Positions 61,525 through 64,000 of a stretch of DNA of 64,000 nt are shown here, one piece after another (position 1 is the stretch's first letter; every line of letters begins with the position of its first letter). The translations under genes were made by a program, and so were the position numbers. Source of the DNA: JAGBWK01 sp964544595 (GTDB lineage: Bacteria; Bacteroidota; Bacteroidia; Bacteroidales; Muribaculaceae); NCBI GenBank assembly GCA_964544595.1, contig CAZJBM010000002.1:108063-172062 (forward strand), written 5' to 3'. The notes beneath the pieces were generated by a model. The model was not told where the DNA came from, made no database searches, and saw only the letters and a program-made list of their open reading frames with translations.

Positions 61525-61905
61525 ATGAAAAAAGTAACATTATTAATTGTTTGTTTAATCGCATTATTCTGCGAGTCCAAAGCTCAGCTTCCTATGGGAT
61601 CATTAGGAACATACTATTTCGTTGCAAATTATGATCAAAACGGTGAAGAAATAGATGTAAGAGGCTTTAACGAGATAACTGTGCAGGTTGTCACCACAAA
61701 TTTCTTCGGTATAGTTCAATCTTCCGCATTTTATTCATACTTTTTTAATGGAATGAGTCAGCAATCCGGGTCTTTTGAGTATAGGGGTGTATCAAATGGA
61801 TGGTTTATCTATACTTTCTATAATCAACAACTACTGATTTCCACCGACAGGGAGCAGGTGATGACTACTAATCCTTACGGAGGCTTGGCATTGTATTCTA
61901 AATAA
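61525..61905 (+). CDS. Small secreted protein in the CXXX cluster
   Basis: 126 aa. Signal peptide residues 1-20 (KKVTLLIVCLIALFCESKAQ). The mature part is aromatic and beta-rich (YYFVANYDQNGEEIDVRGFNEITVQVV; SNGWFIYTFYNQQLLISTDRE) with no Cys. No domain recognised. It lies inside the cluster between the maturase and the accessory gene, two bases before the latter, so it is probably co-expressed. It may be an envelope partner of the exported peptide; that is speculation. Confidence 0.7.
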   Translation: MKKVTLLIVCLIALFCESKAQLPMGSLGTYYFVANYDQNGEEIDVRGFNEITVQVVTTNFFGIVQSSAFYSYFFNGMSQQSGSFEYRGVSNGWFIYTFYNQQLLISTDREQVMTTNPYGGLALYSK

Positions 61906-61907
61906 TT

Positions 61908-62192
61908 ATGATGATTATGAAAAAAGAAGTAGGAAATGTAACCGAACAGGAGCGCGATGAGATTCAGGCTCTTTTTGAGCGTCGCAACGGACTTAATGAG
62001 CTTGCCAAGATTCTCACCGCCGATAACAACGAGTTGTACGAGCGACTCGTGAAAGATTTATCGGAAACGACCGCTAAATTCCAAGACTGGTGGAACCGGA
62101 TGTCGGAAAAGTATCAGTGGGAAAGCGCCGAAAACGGAAATTGGGAGATTGATTTCAATGATTGTACAATCTATTTAGTCACACCAGAATGA
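61908..62192 (+). CDS. CXXX-repeat peptide modification system accessory protein
   Basis: 94 aa. KKEVGNVTEQERDEIQALFERRNGLNELAKIL and a C-terminal NWEIDFNDCTIYLV match the small protein annotated as CXXX repeat peptide modification system protein in Bacteroidales. No signal peptide; acidic and helical. Starts at ATG 61908, 61911 or 61917 are possible. The stop overlaps the tatA start (ATGA), coupling the accessory protein to the export machinery. The role may be precursor recognition; not shown. Confidence 0.8.
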   Translation: MMIMKKEVGNVTEQERDEIQALFERRNGLNELAKILTADNNELYERLVKDLSETTAKFQDWWNRMSEKYQWESAENGNWEIDFNDCTIYLVTPE

Positions 62193-62434
62193 TACTAAAT
62201 GCTATAGGCGCAACGGAGATTATTCTTATTTGCGCTGTAATACTCCTTATTTTCGGAGGCAAGAAGCTCCCTGAACTCATGAAAGGCGTCGGCAAAGGCG
62301 TCAAAAGTTTCAAAGAAGGCATGAACGAGCCTACCGAAGAAGAGATGAATCGCAGGGTTGAGGAGGAGATACGTCGGCGAGCCGATGAGCGACAAAACCT
62401 TCAATCGGGCCAATCGGAGCATAAAAGTGAGTGA
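62189..62434 (+). CDS. tatA: Sec-independent protein translocase TatA
   Basis: 81 aa from the ATG at 62189. One N-terminal transmembrane helix (TEIILICAVILLIFGGKKLPELMKGVGKGVKSF) with the FGxxKLPEL hinge typical of TatA, then an amphipathic helix and an acidic/basic tail. It forms the pore of the twin-arginine pathway, which exports folded proteins. It is coupled to the CXXX accessory gene by ATGA and overlaps tatC. The RR motif in the precursor makes that peptide an obvious client. Confidence 0.93.
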   Translation: MILNAIGATEIILICAVILLIFGGKKLPELMKGVGKGVKSFKEGMNEPTEEEMNRRVEEEIRRRADERQNLQSGQSEHKSE

Positions 62435-63293
62435 CCAGCACGTGAATAACGAGCTAATGACATTCGGGGGGCATCTTGATATTCTGCGCAAGATGCTCTT
62501 CAGGGTGTTGATTGTGGTGATAGTTCTCGCCGCGACGATCTTTTGCTTCAAAACCGAGACTTTCAACATCATATTAGCCCCTCGAAATTCAGATTTCATC
62601 ACCTTTAGAATAATCGAGGATATTACCCGGCATCTCGGGGTGGCGTTTCATTTCGATGATTACGACGTGCCGCTTATCAGCACCGAACTCTCCGCCCAGT
62701 TTATGACGCACATAACGGTGTCGTGCCTGCTGGCGGCTTTATTGGCGTCGCCCTATATCGTTTTAGAGCTGTTTCGGTTCATTTCTCCGGCGTTGTACGA
62801 TAGCGAGAAGCGGTATTCTTATCTCGTGGCCGGCGTGATATATGCCTTATTCCTGTTGGGGCTGTTGATGAGCTATTTCGTTCTGTTCCCTATTTCGTTT
62901 CAGTTCCTGGCTACATATCAGGTCGATAAGGATATTGTCAATACGATAACCCTTGATTCATATATCTCGACTTTCACAACTCTCACTTTCATGATGGGCG
63001 TGGTGTTTCAGTTGCCGGTGTTCACATTCGTGTTAGGAAAAATGGGACTCATCACGGCTCAGATGCTCAAAAAGTATCGGCAGTACGCATTGGTTGTGAT
63101 AATGATTATCGCCGCGATTATCACGCCTCCCGATTTGTTCACGCTCGTTTTGGTGACTATACCGATCTACGGCTTATACGAGCTTAGCATCGTTGTATTG
63201 AAGAAGTGGGGTAGGGCGCCTGACGCTGAAGCGGACTCTTCTGAAAATGGAGATGAGGGCCCCGGGATCGAGCCGGATGATTTCGCGCGATAA
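62427..63293 (+). CDS. tatC: Sec-independent protein translocase TatC
   Basis: 288 aa from a GTG at 62427 with GGAG seven bases upstream and an eight-base overlap with tatA; an ATG at 62385 would add 14 residues. NELMTFGGHLDILRKMLFRVLIVVIVLAATIFCF is the TatC N-terminus with the HLxxLR motif. Six hydrophobic helices are seen, with SPYIVLELFRFISPALYDSEKR and a conserved ITPPDLFTLVLVTIPIYGLYE block. It recognises the twin-arginine signal. No tatB is visible, as is normal in Bacteroidetes. Confidence 0.93.
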   Translation: MSDQHVNNELMTFGGHLDILRKMLFRVLIVVIVLAATIFCFKTETFNIILAPRNSDFITFRIIEDITRHLGVAFHFDDYDVPLISTELSAQFMTHITVSCLLAALLASPYIVLELFRFISPALYDSEKRYSYLVAGVIYALFLLGLLMSYFVLFPISFQFLATYQVDKDIVNTITLDSYISTFTTLTFMMGVVFQLPVFTFVLGKMGLITAQMLKKYRQYALVVIMIIAAIITPPDLFTLVLVTIPIYGLYELSIVVLKKWGRAPDAEADSSENGDEGPGIEPDDFAR

Positions 63294-63307
63294 GTAGCGG
63301 AGGATGA

Positions 63308-63339
63308 TTTGTGGATTTCGCGGGAATTGATTAACTTTG
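63308..63339 (+). promoter_or_regulatory. Promoter of the fumarase gene
   Basis: TTTG (63308-63311), 20-bp spacer, TAACTTTG (63332-63339): both elements match the Bacteroidetes consensus. The ATG is 48 bp downstream. Confidence 0.75.
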
Positions 63340-63387
63340 CCGTTGACTCATTAGCGTGAATCGTATAAATCAAAAATCTATTATACA

Positions 63388-64000
63388 ATGGCTACGAAAC
63401 CCTTTGAATATCAGGAAATGTTTCCGCTCGGACCCGACACCACCGAGTATTATCACCTCACTTCAGACTACGTGAAGACCGAAATGTGGGGCGACCGCGA
63501 AATGCTGGTGGTTGATCCCGAGGCCCTCACCGTGCTTGCCCGCCAGGCAACTCACGATAATTCTTTCATGCTCCGCCGCGAGCATAACGAGATGGTGGCG
63601 AAGATTCTCCACGATCCCGAAGCGAGCGCCAACGATAAGTTTGTCGCTCTTACGATGCTTCGCAACGCCGAAATCGCCGCCAAAGGCCAGCTTCCTTTCT
63701 GCCAGGATACCGGCACGGCGATTTGCCACGGCACCAAAGGCCAATACGTGTTTACCGGCGGGGGCGACGAGGAGCGCATTTCAAAAGGCGTTTACGACAC
63801 ATACACCCAGTGCAACCTCCGCTACTCGCAGAACGCTCCCCTCACCATGTACGATGAGGTGAACACCGGTTGCAACCTCCCCGCTCAGATCGACATCCAC
63901 GCAGGCGACGGCAACGAATACAAATTTGTTTTCGTGGCTAAGGGTGGCGGCTCGGCCAACAAGACCTATCTCTACCAGGAGACCAAGGCAATCATCAACC
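63388..64000 (+). CDS. fumA: Class I fumarate hydratase, N-terminal part (runs off window)
   Basis: The first 204 residues are present. MATKPFEYQEMFPLGPDTTEYYHLT, then QLPFCQDTGTAICHGTKG and NAPLTMYDEVNTGCNLPAQIDIH, are the class I (4Fe-4S) fumarase N-terminal domain, with the cluster Cys in CQDTGT. The enzyme hydrates fumarate to malate, here probably in the reductive branch to succinate. The stop codon lies beyond the window. A consensus promoter precedes it. Confidence 0.93.
   Translation, partial: MATKPFEYQEMFPLGPDTTEYYHLTSDYVKTEMWGDREMLVVDPEALTVLARQATHDNSFMLRREHNEMVAKILHDPEASANDKFVALTMLRNAEIAAKGQLPFCQDTGTAICHGTKGQYVFTGGGDEERISKGVYDTYTQCNLRYSQNAPLTMYDEVNTGCNLPAQIDIHAGDGNEYKFVFVAKGGGSANKTYLYQETKAIIN

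Overview
The window reads as a chromosomal segment of a gut-type Bacteroidales bacterium, most likely Muribaculaceae or a close relative. Evidence: promoters of the Bacteroidetes form (TTTG or TTG about 20 bp before TAnnTTTG or TAnnTTCG), a tmRNA tag reading GENNYALAA, gldH, a UpxY antiterminator, a PL11 lyase with a Por-type C-terminal sorting tail, PCMD and outer-membrane barrel proteins, and RNase Y. The species assignment is inference. No rRNA operon, tRNA gene, complete insertion sequence or CRISPR array was seen.

Layout. 1-3106: folP end, cdaA (c-di-AMP synthase), hisS and a small porin-like protein. 3253-9286: PL11 rhamnogalacturonan lyase, a lone HsdR-N nuclease-like protein, holA and a CCA/HD nucleotidyltransferase. 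9404-14974 (minus): coiled-coil protein, zapA, a structured RNA that resembles 6S RNA, then rny, a RicT/PSP1 protein, gldH and an M24 peptidase, several of them translationally coupled. 15155-24462: ClC protein, small secreted protein, cardiolipin synthase, galE, tex, and an OMP-GT2-radC run. 24590-30962: PCMD lipoprotein, two paralogous barrel proteins, a reduced GH92-like protein and DUF1846. 31099-32370: degraded type III restriction remnant plus a DUF1016 nuclease-like protein. 32742-37410: AgcS symporter, SGNH hydrolase, metallophosphoesterase, acyltransferase.

37850-50924 is a capsule or exopolysaccharide locus. wza-like and wzc-like genes are on the plus strand. A ten-gene minus-strand operon converges on them: upxY, wzy-like, GT4, wzx, three GT2, a GNT-I-like GT, an epimerase and wecG/tagA. 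No initiating phosphoglycosyltransferase is visible, so that step is probably encoded elsewhere.

51249-57396: META lipoprotein, a nucleotidyltransferase-fold protein, then a roughly 2-kb island inserted at the 3' end of ssrA that carries a three-gene hipB-hipS-hipT-type module; then NhaC antiporter and rubrerythrin. A 61-aa protein plus GNAT acetyltransferase pair (57599-58364) lies between two near-identical 42-bp terminator repeats.

The most notable system is at 58577-63293. A roughly 290-nt structured RNA precedes a 93-aa precursor whose leader has a twin-arginine motif and whose core is an exact four-residue CXXX cysteine ladder. It is followed by a radical SAM/SPASM enzyme, a SPASM-only maturase, a small secreted protein, a CXXX-system accessory protein, tatA and tatC. 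The accessory gene and tatA overlap by ATGA, which supports one pathway: radical SAM modification, then Tat export. The precursor and maturase families have been named bioinformatically before; the physical coupling to tatAC, the hairpin after the precursor gene and the structured upstream RNA are the parts that deserve attention. The window ends inside a class I fumarase gene.
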